Source: Andreesenia sp964489735 (GTDB lineage: Bacteria; Bacillota; Clostridia; Tissierellales; Gottschalkiaceae). From it: 64,000 nt of DNA. The notes beneath the pieces were generated by a model. It did no database searches and had not been told where the DNA came from. It worked only from the letters and a program-made list of their open reading frames with translations. Shown here piece after piece: positions 50,841 to 59,635 of this stretch. The stretch is taken from the NCBI GenBank assembly GCA_964489735.1, contig CAZBAL010000004.1, positions 34,108 to 98,107 of the forward strand, in the 5' to 3' direction. Within the stretch, counting starts at the first letter, position 1, and each line of letters begins with the position of its first letter. The position numbers were made by a program, and so were the translations under genes.

Positions 50841-51881
50841 ATGAAAAAAACTAAAATAGTAAAGAAAAATTGTGTAGATGAAAATATAGAGCTTGCCGGA
50901 CAGATTATCAGGGACGGCGGGCTCGTAATATTTCCTACGGAAACAGTTTATGGAATTGGTGCAGATGCATTCAATGAAGAAGCAGTAAAGATGATATTTG
51001 AAGCTAAGGGCAGACCACAGGATAATCCACTGATAGTTCACATATATGATGTTGAACAGCTTGATGAGCTGGTAGAAAGAGTTCCGAAGGCGGCTAGACA
51101 AGTTATGGATAAGTTTTGGCCGGGCCCACTGACGATACTGTTTAACAAGAAAGATACTGTACCGGACAGTTTAACTGGTGGTCTGAATACTGTAGCTGTT
51201 AGGATGCCTGATAATGAGGTTGCGTTAAAGCTTATTGAATCATCTCAGCGACCTATTGCCGCACCGAGTGCTAATATATCAGGAAAGCCCAGCCCTACAA
51301 ATGTAGACCATGTAGTTTTGGACTTATACGGCAAGGTGGATATGATAATCGATGGTGGCGATACTGATGTCGGAATTGAATCTACAGTGCTGGATATCAC
51401 TACGGGAAAATCGACAATACTTAGACCTGGAGCAGTAACTATATCAGATCTTAAAACTGTTCTGGAGAATGTCGAGTATGATCCATCCATAGCCAAAGAT
51501 TCATCAAAAGCACCGAAATCACCTGGACAGAAATATAGACATTATTGTCCGGATGCTGAAATGAAGGTGTTCGTCGGTGAAGAAGATAAAGTTATAGAAA
51601 AGATGGTATCTGAAGAAGAAAAATATTTATCCAGAGGTTACAAGGTTGCCATTATAACAGTGGAAGAACATAGGGACAGATTTAAGTCTGAAAACATAAT
51701 AGCTCTTGGAAAACGAGGAGACTATTCTGAGATTGCTAAAAATCTGTTCAAAGCTCTTAGAGATTGCGACTCTTCAGAAGTGGATATTATAATATCTGAA
51801 GGTTTTGAAGAGGAAGGAATAGGAAAAGCTATAATGAACCGACTCGAAAAAGCTTCTGGCAGAAATATAGAATACTTATAA
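50841..51881 (+). CDS. L-threonylcarbamoyladenylate synthase (Sua5/YwlC)
   Basis: The 346-residue protein has the YrdC/Sua5 domain first (IFPTETVYGIGADAF, KGRPQDNPL, APSANISGKPSPT), then a linker and the C-terminal Sua5 domain (about 235-346, SPGQKYRHYCPD). Makes threonylcarbamoyl-AMP for the t6A modification of tRNAs. 10 nt after prfA, as in B. subtilis. Confidence 0.94.
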   Translation: MKKTKIVKKNCVDENIELAGQIIRDGGLVIFPTETVYGIGADAFNEEAVKMIFEAKGRPQDNPLIVHIYDVEQLDELVERVPKAARQVMDKFWPGPLTILFNKKDTVPDSLTGGLNTVAVRMPDNEVALKLIESSQRPIAAPSANISGKPSPTNVDHVVLDLYGKVDMIIDGGDTDVGIESTVLDITTGKSTILRPGAVTISDLKTVLENVEYDPSIAKDSSKAPKSPGQKYRHYCPDAEMKVFVGEEDKVIEKMVSEEEKYLSRGYKVAIITVEEHRDRFKSENIIALGKRGDYSEIAKNLFKALRDCDSSEVDIIISEGFEEEGIGKAIMNRLEKASGRNIEYL

Positions 51882-51901
51882 TTCAAATGGAGAGGATATA
51901 T

Positions 51902-52351
51902 TTGAATATACTTTTTGTTTGTACTGGAAATACATGCAGAAGTCCTATGGCTGAAAGAATTATGCGGAAACTAGCTGAGGAGAATGGACTCGATGTCGAT
52001 GTGAAATCAGCTGGGATATTGACTATTGATGGACTAGATGCATCTCTGAATTCAATAAAAGCATTGGAAGAGAAAAATATTGGACTTGAGGGATTTGAGT
52101 CTACTATGATAAATGAAGAACTTGTTGACAATTCAGATTTGATTTTGACTATGACAGAAGTTCATAGAGACAGCATTCTTATGGAATATGGATTTGATAA
52201 TAAGGATAAGATTTTTACACTTTCTGAGTATATAGGTCAGACAGGAGATGTCATGGATCCATATGGAGGTAGTCTGGATCTTTACAGAAATGTAGCTGAA
52301 GAGCTTGAATCTAAGCTTTTGAATCTAGCAAAAATTTTAACAAATAAATAG
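51902..52351 (+). CDS. ywlE: Low-molecular-weight phosphatase, probable protein-arginine phosphatase (YwlE)
   Basis: In this 149-residue protein the P-loop is C7-T-G-N-T11-C-R13-S and the late acid loop is MDPYGGSLDLY. Thr11 is the residue that makes B. subtilis YwlE specific for phospho-arginine (tyrosine phosphatases have Ile or similar there). TTG 51902 follows GGAGAGG; an upstream ATG (51887) overlaps that site. Position between sua5 and rpiB matches ywlE. The McsB kinase is not in the window. Confidence 0.9.
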   Translation: MNILFVCTGNTCRSPMAERIMRKLAEENGLDVDVKSAGILTIDGLDASLNSIKALEEKNIGLEGFESTMINEELVDNSDLILTMTEVHRDSILMEYGFDNKDKIFTLSEYIGQTGDVMDPYGGSLDLYRNVAEELESKLLNLAKILTNK

Positions 52352-52366
52352 CAGAGGAGTTATACT

Positions 52367-52804
52367 ATGAAGATAGGGATTGGCTCAGATCATGGTGGTT
52401 ATGATCTCAAAGAAGTAGTTAAGGAGTATTTGGAATCAAAAGGCATAGAGGTTTTAGACTATGGAACTGATTCCGAAGAGTCTGTTGATTATCCTGATTA
52501 TGGGAAAGTAGTGGGAGAATCGGTAGTAAGTGGAGAGTGTGATAGAGGAATTGTTATCTGTGGTACGGGAATAGGTATTTCCATAGCAGCTAACAAAGTG
52601 AATGGTGTAAGATGTGCTCTTTGTGGAGACACATATTCAGCTAAGATGTCCAGAGCTCATAACAACGCAAATGTTATTGCATTGGGAGCAAGAGTAATAG
52701 GAGTTGGACTAGCTCTTGATATTGTTGAAGCATGGCTTGATACTGAGTTTGAAGCTGGAAGACACGAGAGAAGAGTAAATAAAATAATGGACATAGAAGG
52801 ATAA
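52367..52804 (+). CDS. rpiB: Ribose-5-phosphate isomerase B
   Basis: The 145-residue protein contains GIGSDHGGYDLKE, ICGTGIGISIAANK and MSRAHNNANVIALGARVIG, all RpiB hallmarks. Interconverts ribose 5-phosphate and ribulose 5-phosphate; close relatives (LacAB, AlsB) act on other sugars. Between ywlE and upp. Confidence 0.95.
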   Translation: MKIGIGSDHGGYDLKEVVKEYLESKGIEVLDYGTDSEESVDYPDYGKVVGESVVSGECDRGIVICGTGIGISIAANKVNGVRCALCGDTYSAKMSRAHNNANVIALGARVIGVGLALDIVEAWLDTEFEAGRHERRVNKIMDIEG

Positions 52805-52811
52805 GATATAT

Positions 52812-53456
52812 ATGGCTGGAAAAGTTACTATTTTAAATCATCCTCTTATAAATCACAAAATGACGATTTTAAGAAATGAAGAAACTTACACTAAATTATT
52901 TAAAGAGCTTATTGATGAGATTGCATCAATATTAGCTGTTGAAGTTACTAGAGATTTACCAATGGAAACAGTAAATGTAAAAACACCGCTTATGGAAACT
53001 ACTGGTGAAATGATAGCAGGAAAAAAACTTGTTGTTGTTCCTATATTGAGAGCAGGACTGGGAATGGTAGATGGTTTTTTAAGAATACTGCCGAATGTAA
53101 AGGTAGGGCATATAGGTCTTTATAGAGACCCGAAGACACTTAAACCCATAGAATATTTGTGCAAATTGCCAGTGGACTCTGAAAATAGAGATATGGTTAT
53201 AATAGACCCGATGCTTGCAACTGGTGGATCAGCGGAGGCAGCTGTTCAGTTTATCAAAGAAAGATATAATCCAAACAGCATAAAATTCGTCTGTATATTG
53301 GGTTGTCCTGAAGGACTGAAGATGCTTACAGACAATCATCCTGATATAGATGTATATGTAGCATATATGGATGAAAAACTGAATGAACATGGATATATAC
53401 TTCCTGGACTTGGTGATGCAGGGGATAGGATGTTTGGAACTAATATTAAAGGTTAG
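52812..53456 (+). CDS. upp: Uracil phosphoribosyltransferase
   Basis: The 214-residue enzyme makes UMP from uracil and PRPP. Motifs: ILRAGLGMVDG, the PRPP loop DPMLATGGSAEAAV and the C-terminal uracil site GYILPGLGDAGDR. 7 nt after rpiB; terminator follows. Confidence 0.96.
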   Translation: MAGKVTILNHPLINHKMTILRNEETYTKLFKELIDEIASILAVEVTRDLPMETVNVKTPLMETTGEMIAGKKLVVVPILRAGLGMVDGFLRILPNVKVGHIGLYRDPKTLKPIEYLCKLPVDSENRDMVIIDPMLATGGSAEAAVQFIKERYNPNSIKFVCILGCPEGLKMLTDNHPDIDVYVAYMDEKLNEHGYILPGLGDAGDRMFGTNIKG

Positions 53457-53466
53457 CAAAGGTTAG

Positions 53467-53495
53467 GCAGATTTCTTATGAAGTCTGCTTTTTTT
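53467..53495 (+). terminator. Terminator of upp
   Basis: GCAGATTTC/GAAGTCTGC with a TTAT loop (53467-53488), one wobble, then seven T. Confidence 0.93.
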
Positions 53496-53625
53496 GTTGG
53501 AATAAGTTATAATATATTGTAGAATAGTATTAAATCCATATATGATATATGAACAAAAATATCAGTAGCTGAACAATCCGAGATAATAGGTTGGTTCGGC
53601 TTTGCAATACGAAGGGACGATATTA

Positions 53626-54084
53626 ATGAGACCCAGCTGGGATGAGTACTTTATAGAAATAGTAAATGTTGTAAAAAAGAGATCCACTTGCTGTAGAAGA
53701 AGTGTAGGAGCACTTATTGTTAAAGACAAGAAGATACTGTCAACAGGATACAATGGAGCGCCTACCGGAATCAGACATTGTGAGGAAGTGGGCTGTTTAA
53801 GAGATAAATTAGGGATTCCCTCTGGACAGAGACATGAATTGTGTAGAGGATTGCATGCTGAACAGAATGCCATTGTTCATGCGGCACATTCTGGAGTCAG
53901 TATAGCAGGATCGACGATCTATGTTACGAATCAGCCGTGCATATTGTGTGCAAAAATGATAATAAATGCCGGGATTGAAAGAATCGTGTATGAAGAAGGT
54001 TATCCTGATGAGTTGGCTGTGGAGCTCCTGAGTGAAGCCGGTGTTGAAGTTTTAAAGCTTGAAATTAGCAAGGAGGAGGAATAA
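53626..54084 (+). CDS. comEB: dCMP/cytidine deaminase family protein (ComEB-like)
   Basis: The 152-residue zinc deaminase has catalytic LHAEQNAIVHA and PCILCAKMI, preceded by the extra zinc-binding segment RHCEEVGCLRD...ELCRG seen in dCMP deaminases. It converts dCMP to dUMP for dTTP synthesis. ATG 53626 follows GAAGGGA. It is followed by tagO 1 nt later. Confidence 0.92.
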   Translation: MRPSWDEYFIEIVNVVKKRSTCCRRSVGALIVKDKKILSTGYNGAPTGIRHCEEVGCLRDKLGIPSGQRHELCRGLHAEQNAIVHAAHSGVSIAGSTIYVTNQPCILCAKMIINAGIERIVYEEGYPDELAVELLSEAGVEVLKLEISKEEE

Positions 54085-54085
54085 T

Positions 54086-55117
54086 ATGAATTATTTAGTT
54101 GTTTTCTTAGTACCCATACTCATAGCGTTTATCGCTACTCCTTTTGCGAAAAAAGCAGCAGTTTTTATGGGAGCTATAGATGTTCCAAAAGATGAAAGAC
54201 GAGTTCATAAGAAACCAATTCCACGACTTGGAGGATTGGCTATATATGTCGCTACGATTATATCTATCATTATTTTTGTGGATTTAACTACAGAAATAAA
54301 AGGGATTCTAATAGGTGGTACTGTAATTGCTATAACAGGAGTATATGATGATATAAAGCCACTCGATGCCAAAGTCAAACTGCTTCTGCAGATACTAGCA
54401 GCGGCGATAATATACGTAGCGGGAGTTAAGATAGAAATAGTCAGAACACCATTTTTTGACTATGGACATATAGGTTTTCCGTGGTACTTTTCATTTCCTT
54501 TGACTATGCTCTGGATAGTTGGGATTACAAATACGGTAAATCTTATAGATGGTCTGGATGGTCTGTCTGCCGGGATAAGTGCAATAGCCGGAATTTCAAT
54601 GGGAATTGTTGGAATCATGGATGGAAATTACACTGCGGCGTCACTATCGCTAATAATTGCAGGTTCAGCGATAGGCTTTCTGCCTTATAACTTTAATCCT
54701 GCAAGTATATTTATGGGAGACACTGGTGCGCTGTTTTTAGGATTTGTACTAGCGGCAGCATCCATTGAAGGAACCGTGAAGAGTGCTACAGCAGTTGCTG
54801 TTGTAATACCTATGTTGGTTTTAGGACTGCCTATATTTGATACTTTTTTTGCTATGCTGAGAAGGTATAAAAACAAGAGACCTCTTATGGAAGCTGATAG
54901 AGGACATGTTCATCATAAATTGCTGGACCTTGGTCTCGGTCAGAGAAGAACGGTTTTAATTCTCTACATAGTAGGGGCTATATTTGGATTATCAGCAATA
55001 ATAATATACAATATGAATTTCATATTCAGTGTGTTAGTAGTAGTTCTGATGATTGTTCTGGTTGGAATTAGCATGATGAAGCTGAGAGAACTGTCTATAA
55101 AGATAAAAAGAAGATAG
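54086..55117 (+). CDS. tagO: Undecaprenyl-phosphate GlcNAc-1-phosphate transferase (TagO/WecA)
   Basis: The 343-residue integral membrane enzyme has about ten helices and the polyprenyl-transferase motifs RVHKKPIPRLGG, GVYDDIKPLDAK (Mg2+ aspartates), NLIDGLDGLSAG, FMGDTGALFLGF and DRGHVHHKLLD. It starts wall-polymer synthesis on undecaprenyl phosphate, probably including the secondary polymer that anchors SLH proteins (inference). ATG 54086 follows AAGGAGGAGG. Confidence 0.93.
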   Translation: MNYLVVFLVPILIAFIATPFAKKAAVFMGAIDVPKDERRVHKKPIPRLGGLAIYVATIISIIIFVDLTTEIKGILIGGTVIAITGVYDDIKPLDAKVKLLLQILAAAIIYVAGVKIEIVRTPFFDYGHIGFPWYFSFPLTMLWIVGITNTVNLIDGLDGLSAGISAIAGISMGIVGIMDGNYTAASLSLIIAGSAIGFLPYNFNPASIFMGDTGALFLGFVLAAASIEGTVKSATAVAVVIPMLVLGLPIFDTFFAMLRRYKNKRPLMEADRGHVHHKLLDLGLGQRRTVLILYIVGAIFGLSAIIIYNMNFIFSVLVVVLMIVLVGISMMKLRELSIKIKRR

Positions 55118-55192
55118 TATAAACATTGAATTGAATATAGTGTAAATAGTATAGTAGGTAAAAGCAGCATATTTTATTAGGAGGAATTAATA

Positions 55193-56308
55193 TTGATTAA
55201 GGTAATGACGATTTTTGGTACAAGGCCTGAAGCTATAAAGATGGCACCAGTTATAAAGAAACTGAATGAGAATCCTGAGATAGAACATAGGGCATGTGTA
55301 ACAGCACAGCACAGAGATATGCTAGATCAAGTCCTGAATATATTCGGGATTAAGCCGGATTATGATTTGGATATTTTCAGTCCTGGACAGAGTCTGTCTG
55401 AGATAACTACAAGATCGCTAATGGGATTAGAAGATGTGATAAAAGACTTTAAGCCGGATCTTATTTTGGTTCAGGGAGATACTTCAACAGTATTTTCGGG
55501 AGCGCTTGCCGCGTTTTACAATGGAGTGAAAATCGGGCATATAGAAGCGGGTCTTAGAAGTGGAAATCTGTACTCACCATTTCCTGAAGAAGCAAATAGA
55601 ATGCTGACAGGAATTTTATCGAATATGCATTTTGCTCCTACAGAAGCGAGCAGACAGAATCTGCTTAAAGAGAATTATCCTGATGAGAACATATTTATTA
55701 CGGGGAATACATCTATAGATGCATTGCTTGATATAACAAAGAAAGACTTTGAGTTTGAGGATGAAACGATAAACTCTGTAGATTTTGAAAACAATAAAAC
55801 TATTCTGCTAACATCTCATAGAAGAGAAAACTTGGGAGAACCTATGGAGAACATTTTCTCTGCAGTGAGAGATATAGTTGAAAAGTATGAAAATACAGAA
55901 GTTATATTCCCGGTGCATCTAAATCCTAAGGTAAGAGAGATTGCCAACAGAATTTTAGGCAATAATGACAGGATACATATGATTGAGCCTCTTGATTACC
56001 TTCCGTTTGCAAATCTGCAGAAAAAGGTAGACCTCATAATCACTGACTCTGGCGGGGTTCAGGAAGAAGCTCCTACGCTGGGAAAACCTATCTTAGTGAT
56101 AAGGGAGGAGACAGAGAGACCTGAAGGAGTAGAGGCAGGAACTGCTAAGCTAGTTGGAACTGACTATGATAATGTGTTTAAGAATTTGGAAATTCTATTG
56201 ACAGATAATGAAGAGTACAAAAGAATGTCGAATGCAGTTAATCCATACGGTGATGGTACAGCTGCGGATAAGATCGTGGATGCTATAATTAATAGAATGA
56301 AAAAATAG
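55193..56308 (+). CDS. mnaA: UDP-N-acetylglucosamine 2-epimerase
   Basis: The 371-residue non-hydrolysing epimerase makes UDP-ManNAc for wall polymers. Motifs: TIFGTRPEAIKMAPV, QGDTSTVFSGALAAF, HIEAGLRSG, TSHRRENLGEP, DSGGVQEEAP and REETERPEG. TTG 55193 follows TAGGAGGAAT. The tagO-mnaA-atp order is as in B. subtilis (mnaA-atpI). Confidence 0.95.
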   Translation: MIKVMTIFGTRPEAIKMAPVIKKLNENPEIEHRACVTAQHRDMLDQVLNIFGIKPDYDLDIFSPGQSLSEITTRSLMGLEDVIKDFKPDLILVQGDTSTVFSGALAAFYNGVKIGHIEAGLRSGNLYSPFPEEANRMLTGILSNMHFAPTEASRQNLLKENYPDENIFITGNTSIDALLDITKKDFEFEDETINSVDFENNKTILLTSHRRENLGEPMENIFSAVRDIVEKYENTEVIFPVHLNPKVREIANRILGNNDRIHMIEPLDYLPFANLQKKVDLIITDSGGVQEEAPTLGKPILVIREETERPEGVEAGTAKLVGTDYDNVFKNLEILLTDNEEYKRMSNAVNPYGDGTAADKIVDAIINRMKK

Positions 56309-56352
56309 AATAGATATAGATTTTTACACGTTAAAGTGATATAATCATGTAT

Positions 56353-56387
56353 AAGCCCTGTGATTTAAAGGTCATAGGGCTTGTTTT
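56353..56387 (+). terminator. Terminator of mnaA
   Basis: AAGCCCTGTGA/TCATAGGGCTT with an 8-nt loop, then GTTTT. Confidence 0.88.
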
Positions 56388-56415
56388 ATATAGATTACTT
56401 TAGGAATTTACTAGT

Positions 56416-56444
56416 TTGCATTTATAAAAAAACAATGCTAAAAT
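56416..56444 (+). promoter_or_regulatory. Promoter of the atp operon
   Basis: TTGCAT (56416-56421), 17 bp, TAAAAT (56439-56444) with extended TGC. Confidence 0.7.
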
Positions 56445-56478
56445 GGTATCATTGAGTCTACGAAAGATGGTGATTGTG

Positions 56479-56805
56479 TTGAAAGATGGAGCTAAGATTC
56501 TTTCAAATCTCGCATTAATAACTCAAATAGGTTTTACAATAGTGATTATCCTTGTAGGATGTATTTTTTTGGGAAAATACTTGGATCAGAAGTTTGGCAC
56601 AGGAGTAATTTTTCTCATTATATTTACAGTGTTGGGAGTTCTTTCATCATTTAATTACATATTTAAAATAGGGACTCAAGGAATTGGCGGTAGAAAAAAA
56701 GGAACGACCGTACCATATGATAAAACTGAGATTAAGAAGATATCGAAAGAAAAATCTCAGGACTATGATGAGTTAGATGATGAGGACGTGGATCAATGGC
56801 ATTAG
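56479..56805 (+). CDS. AtpZ/AtpI-family small membrane protein
   Basis: This 108-residue protein has two membrane segments (LALITQIGFTIVIILVGCIFLG and VIFLIIFTVLGVLSSFNYIF) and a charged tail. AtpZ-type proteins precede F-ATPase operons and are linked to Mg2+ transport or c-ring assembly. Start at TTG 56479 (GATGGTGATTG upstream) is tentative; ATG 56467 or 56443 are alternatives. Overlaps atpI by 10 nt. Confidence 0.75.
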   Translation: MKDGAKILSNLALITQIGFTIVIILVGCIFLGKYLDQKFGTGVIFLIIFTVLGVLSSFNYIFKIGTQGIGGRKKGTTVPYDKTEIKKISKEKSQDYDELDDEDVDQWH

Positions 56806-57176
56806 GAGAAAATTATGTTTCGACTATAATTAAGAGAAGTATTGTTCTAATAGCGATTGGATGTATAATATGCCTGTTTCTATTTGATAATCCTGTACCG
56901 TATGCATCGGGGTTGGCATTAGGCGGGCTTGCAAATATGCTAGCATTTAAAGTACTTGAGATGAGTACAAAAAGAGCGGTTAATATGCCTGAAGGAAAGG
57001 CTAAGACCCATGCTACACTTAATTACTTTATAAGATATGTGATTTATGGTATAGTTCTAGTTATAGCTGCAAAAGTAGAACAGATTGAGTTTATAACCGC
57101 TATAATAGGACTATTTGTAGTAAAGATTGTGATAATTACCGATAGCATATACGATACTATAAGACCTCAGTCTTAA
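56796..57176 (+). CDS. atpI: ATP synthase subunit I
   Basis: The 126-residue protein of the ATP-synt-I family has four hydrophobic segments (RSIVLIAIGCIICLFLF; YASGLALGGLANMLAFKVLEMSTKRAV). Helps assemble the c-ring. Coupled to the preceding gene by overlap. A 189-bp gap before atpB carries an AGCTTCA/TGAAGCT hairpin (57183-57204). Confidence 0.85.
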   Translation: MALGENYVSTIIKRSIVLIAIGCIICLFLFDNPVPYASGLALGGLANMLAFKVLEMSTKRAVNMPEGKAKTHATLNYFIRYVIYGIVLVIAAKVEQIEFITAIIGLFVVKIVIITDSIYDTIRPQS

Positions 57177-57272
57177 GTAGAGAGCTTCATTTTGAACTGA
57201 AGCTTCAAAGAAAACGTTATCCAAAACTTTATAAAATTGTATGCCACACTACTAGAGTAATACTTTAGTTAA

Positions 57273-57300
57273 GTGACAAAATAAATTTAATAAATATAAA
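57273..57300 (+). promoter_or_regulatory. Possible internal promoter before atpB
   Basis: GTGACA (57273-57278), 16 bp, TATAAA (57295-57300). It would allow the catalytic genes to be made without atpZ-atpI. Confidence 0.45.
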
Positions 57301-57365
57301 CAAAAAAGTAGACGCAGCAGCGTTTGCTGAATGGTTTAAAATATCATATGAAAGGAGGAAAAGCC

Positions 57366-58061
57366 TTGGAAGAAATGGGAATTAAATTTGCCTTAATGGG
57401 CAAAGAAGTCTGGATCCATGATACCATAATAAACTCTATTATAATCACAATAGGATTGATTATTTTTGCTGTTGTGTTTAATAGCAAATTAAAGAAGGCA
57501 GATCCTACCAAGAAGCCAAGTGGGATGGTCAATGTAGTAGAACTTCTATACACAGCTGTAAAAGGACTGGTAGAAGACACTATGGGTAAAGGACCTACTA
57601 GGGAAAGACTTTTTCCTTATCTATTTACATTAGTATTATTCTTACCAATAGCAAATATATTTGGTTTGCTTGGATTTGCACCGCCGACATCAGACTATAA
57701 TGTTACTTTGTCGTTTGCGTTGATAACATTTATTATGACTCAGTATTATGGAATCAAGACAAACGGTATTGGTGGTTATATTAAAGGATATTTTGAGCCG
57801 GTTGCACTTTTGGTGCCACTTAACGTGGTTGGGGAGTTTGCTAACCCGATATCGTTATCATTCCGTCTTTTCGGAAATATTTTGAGTGGTGGTATTATAA
57901 TGTCATTACTATATGATGCATTAAAATATGTAGCACCTCTTATAACACCAGCATTCCACATTTACTTTGACCTTTTTGCAGGATTCGTACAGACATTTAT
58001 TTTCTTAATGCTTACGATGGTTTTTGTTGGTGGAAACTTGCCGGACGAAGAAACGGCATAA
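57366..58061 (+). CDS. atpB: F-type ATP synthase subunit a
   Basis: The 231-residue membrane stator has the essential arginine in SLSFRLFGNILSGG and the C-terminal HIYFDLFAGFVQTFIFLML. Together with the c-ring it carries the ion. TTG 57366 is chosen because AAAGGAGG lies 7 nt upstream; an earlier in-frame TTG (57324) has no such site. Confidence 0.93.
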   Translation: MEEMGIKFALMGKEVWIHDTIINSIIITIGLIIFAVVFNSKLKKADPTKKPSGMVNVVELLYTAVKGLVEDTMGKGPTRERLFPYLFTLVLFLPIANIFGLLGFAPPTSDYNVTLSFALITFIMTQYYGIKTNGIGGYIKGYFEPVALLVPLNVVGEFANPISLSFRLFGNILSGGIIMSLLYDALKYVAPLITPAFHIYFDLFAGFVQTFIFLMLTMVFVGGNLPDEETA

Positions 58062-58161
58062 TTTTGAATATTAATTAAATATTAATAATATTATTAAAAC
58101 TATCAAAAAAAGTAGTAAAAAAAATTAAATTTAATGGACAAATTTAAGGAGGATTTCAAAA

Positions 58162-58428
58162 ATGGAAAACATTACAAGTGAAGCTTTTGTATTAGGATGC
58201 TCAGCAATAGGAGCAGGATTAGCATTAATCGCGGGTGTGGGACCTGGTATTGGACAGGGATATGCAGCAGGACAGGCAGCAGCAGCTGTTGGTAGACAAC
58301 CAGAAGCACAAGGGGATATCATCAGAACGATGGTACTTGGACAAGCGATTGCAGAGTCTACAGGTATTTATGGACTAGTTATAGGAATCATACTTCTATT
58401 CGTTAGACCACTAATGGGTGCTCTTTAA
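58162..58428 (+). CDS. atpE: F-type ATP synthase subunit c, Na+-binding type
   Basis: The 88-residue two-helix proteolipid has Q32 (GPGIGQGYAAG) and the motif Q61-A-I-A-E65-S66-T67-G, the same residues at the same positions that bind Na+ in Ilyobacter tartaricus and Propionigenium c-rings; proton-driven rings usually lack this Gln/Ser/Thr set. RQPEAQGDI forms the loop. AAGGAGGATTTC precedes the ATG. A Na+-translocating enzyme is inferred. Confidence 0.93.
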   Translation: MENITSEAFVLGCSAIGAGLALIAGVGPGIGQGYAAGQAAAAVGRQPEAQGDIIRTMVLGQAIAESTGIYGLVIGIILLFVRPLMGAL

Positions 58429-58464
58429 TTCTTACTGTACGATAAATATACAGGAATTTGTTTA

Positions 58465-58489
58465 GAGAGGTGAGATAGACTCATCTCTC
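58465..58489 (+). other. Intercistronic hairpin between atpE and atpF
   Basis: GAGAGGTGAG (58465-58474) pairs with CTCATCTCTC (58480-58489) over ten pairs with one wobble and an ATAGA loop; no T-tract. It may stabilise the atpE end of the message, fitting the need for many c subunits. Confidence 0.55.
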
Positions 58490-58572
58490 AATTAATGAAT
58501 AGCAATTTTATTATGGTTTCAAATTTTTAAAGAAGAAGAGTTATCCTTTGAGTGAGGAAGGGAGGATGAAAT

Positions 58573-59082
58573 ATGTTTACAGTACACATACTGCCTGACT
58601 TGGCAAATATGGTACCTCAGCTTATTGCAACTCTTATTTTATTCTTGGTAATGAAGAAACTGGTTACACAACCTTTAAAAGAGTATCTAAATAAGAGAGC
58701 AGAAGCAGTAGCGGCTGACTTAACAGCGGCTGAGAAAGAGAAACAAGAGGCTGAAGAGCTGAAAGTTCAGTATGAGAAAAACCTTGAGAATGCTAAAGAA
58801 GAAGCTAGAGCTATAGTGGATTCTGCAAAGCAAAGAGGAGATCAGCTTAGAGACGAAATAGTTTCAGAAGCTAAGCAGGAAGCTAAAGTTATCTCAGAAA
58901 GAGCTACGACTGAAATAGAATTAGAAAAAGAAAAGGCTTTGGATTCTCTGAAATCTGAAGTTGCAAGTATGGCTATGCTTATTGCAGGCAAAGTTGTAGA
59001 TAAAAATTTAGATGAGAATACCCACAAAAACATGATAGATCAGTTTATCAATGAGGTAGGGGAATCGAAATGGCAAAATTAG
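58573..59082 (+). CDS. atpF: F-type ATP synthase subunit b
   Basis: The 169-residue peripheral stalk has one N-terminal membrane segment (LIATLILFLVMKKLV) followed by a long charged coiled coil (about 40-150, EKEKQEAEELKVQYEKNLENAKEEAR). GGGAGGATG precedes the ATG. Overlaps atpH by 13 nt. Confidence 0.94.
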   Translation: MFTVHILPDLANMVPQLIATLILFLVMKKLVTQPLKEYLNKRAEAVAADLTAAEKEKQEAEELKVQYEKNLENAKEEARAIVDSAKQRGDQLRDEIVSEAKQEAKVISERATTEIELEKEKALDSLKSEVASMAMLIAGKVVDKNLDENTHKNMIDQFINEVGESKWQN

Positions 59083-59621
59083 TTGGAAAAAGATATGCTG
59101 AAGCTCTTTTTGAAGTTGCAGCGGAATCTGATAAATTACAAGAATATAAAGATGAAATAAAAGCTGTTGCAAATGTATTTAGTGAGAATCCAGAACTAGA
59201 AACTATTTTCACTCATCCAAGAGTAACTAAAGATGAGAAGAAAGATATGTTGAAAAATATCTTTGAAGGTAGAATTTCTCAAGAAATACTTAATCTCTGT
59301 TATATAGTTGTAGATAAAAATAGAGAGAGATACATTCAGGATATAAGCGACTCTTATTCAGAGCTATCAAATGAGAAGCTTGGGATTATCGAAGCTAAGG
59401 CTTACACGGCAGTTCCAATGTCTGATGAAGAGATTGCCAGCATGAAGGAAAAGCTTTCTTCTAAACTGGACAAGAAAATAGAGCTTGTTAATCTGATAGA
59501 CAAAAGTCTACTAGGTGGAGTTCTAGTTAAACTTGGAGATAAAGTTCTGGATGGAAGTATCAAAGGAAAATTAGATGAGATTCAAAAAGAACTAAATAAT
59601 ATTAGACTAACAGCGGAATAG
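59070..59621 (+). CDS. atpH: F-type ATP synthase subunit delta
   Basis: The 183-residue protein starts MAKLVGKRYAEALFEVAAESDKL and has the helical N-domain, NPELETIFTHPRVTKDEK and the C-terminal DKSLLGGVLVKLGDKVLDGSIKGKL signature. Connects stalk b to the alpha3-beta3 head. Overlaps atpF. Confidence 0.94.
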   Translation: MAKLVGKRYAEALFEVAAESDKLQEYKDEIKAVANVFSENPELETIFTHPRVTKDEKKDMLKNIFEGRISQEILNLCYIVVDKNRERYIQDISDSYSELSNEKLGIIEAKAYTAVPMSDEEIASMKEKLSSKLDKKIELVNLIDKSLLGGVLVKLGDKVLDGSIKGKLDEIQKELNNIRLTAE

Positions 59622-59635
59622 AGGTGGAAGGATAA

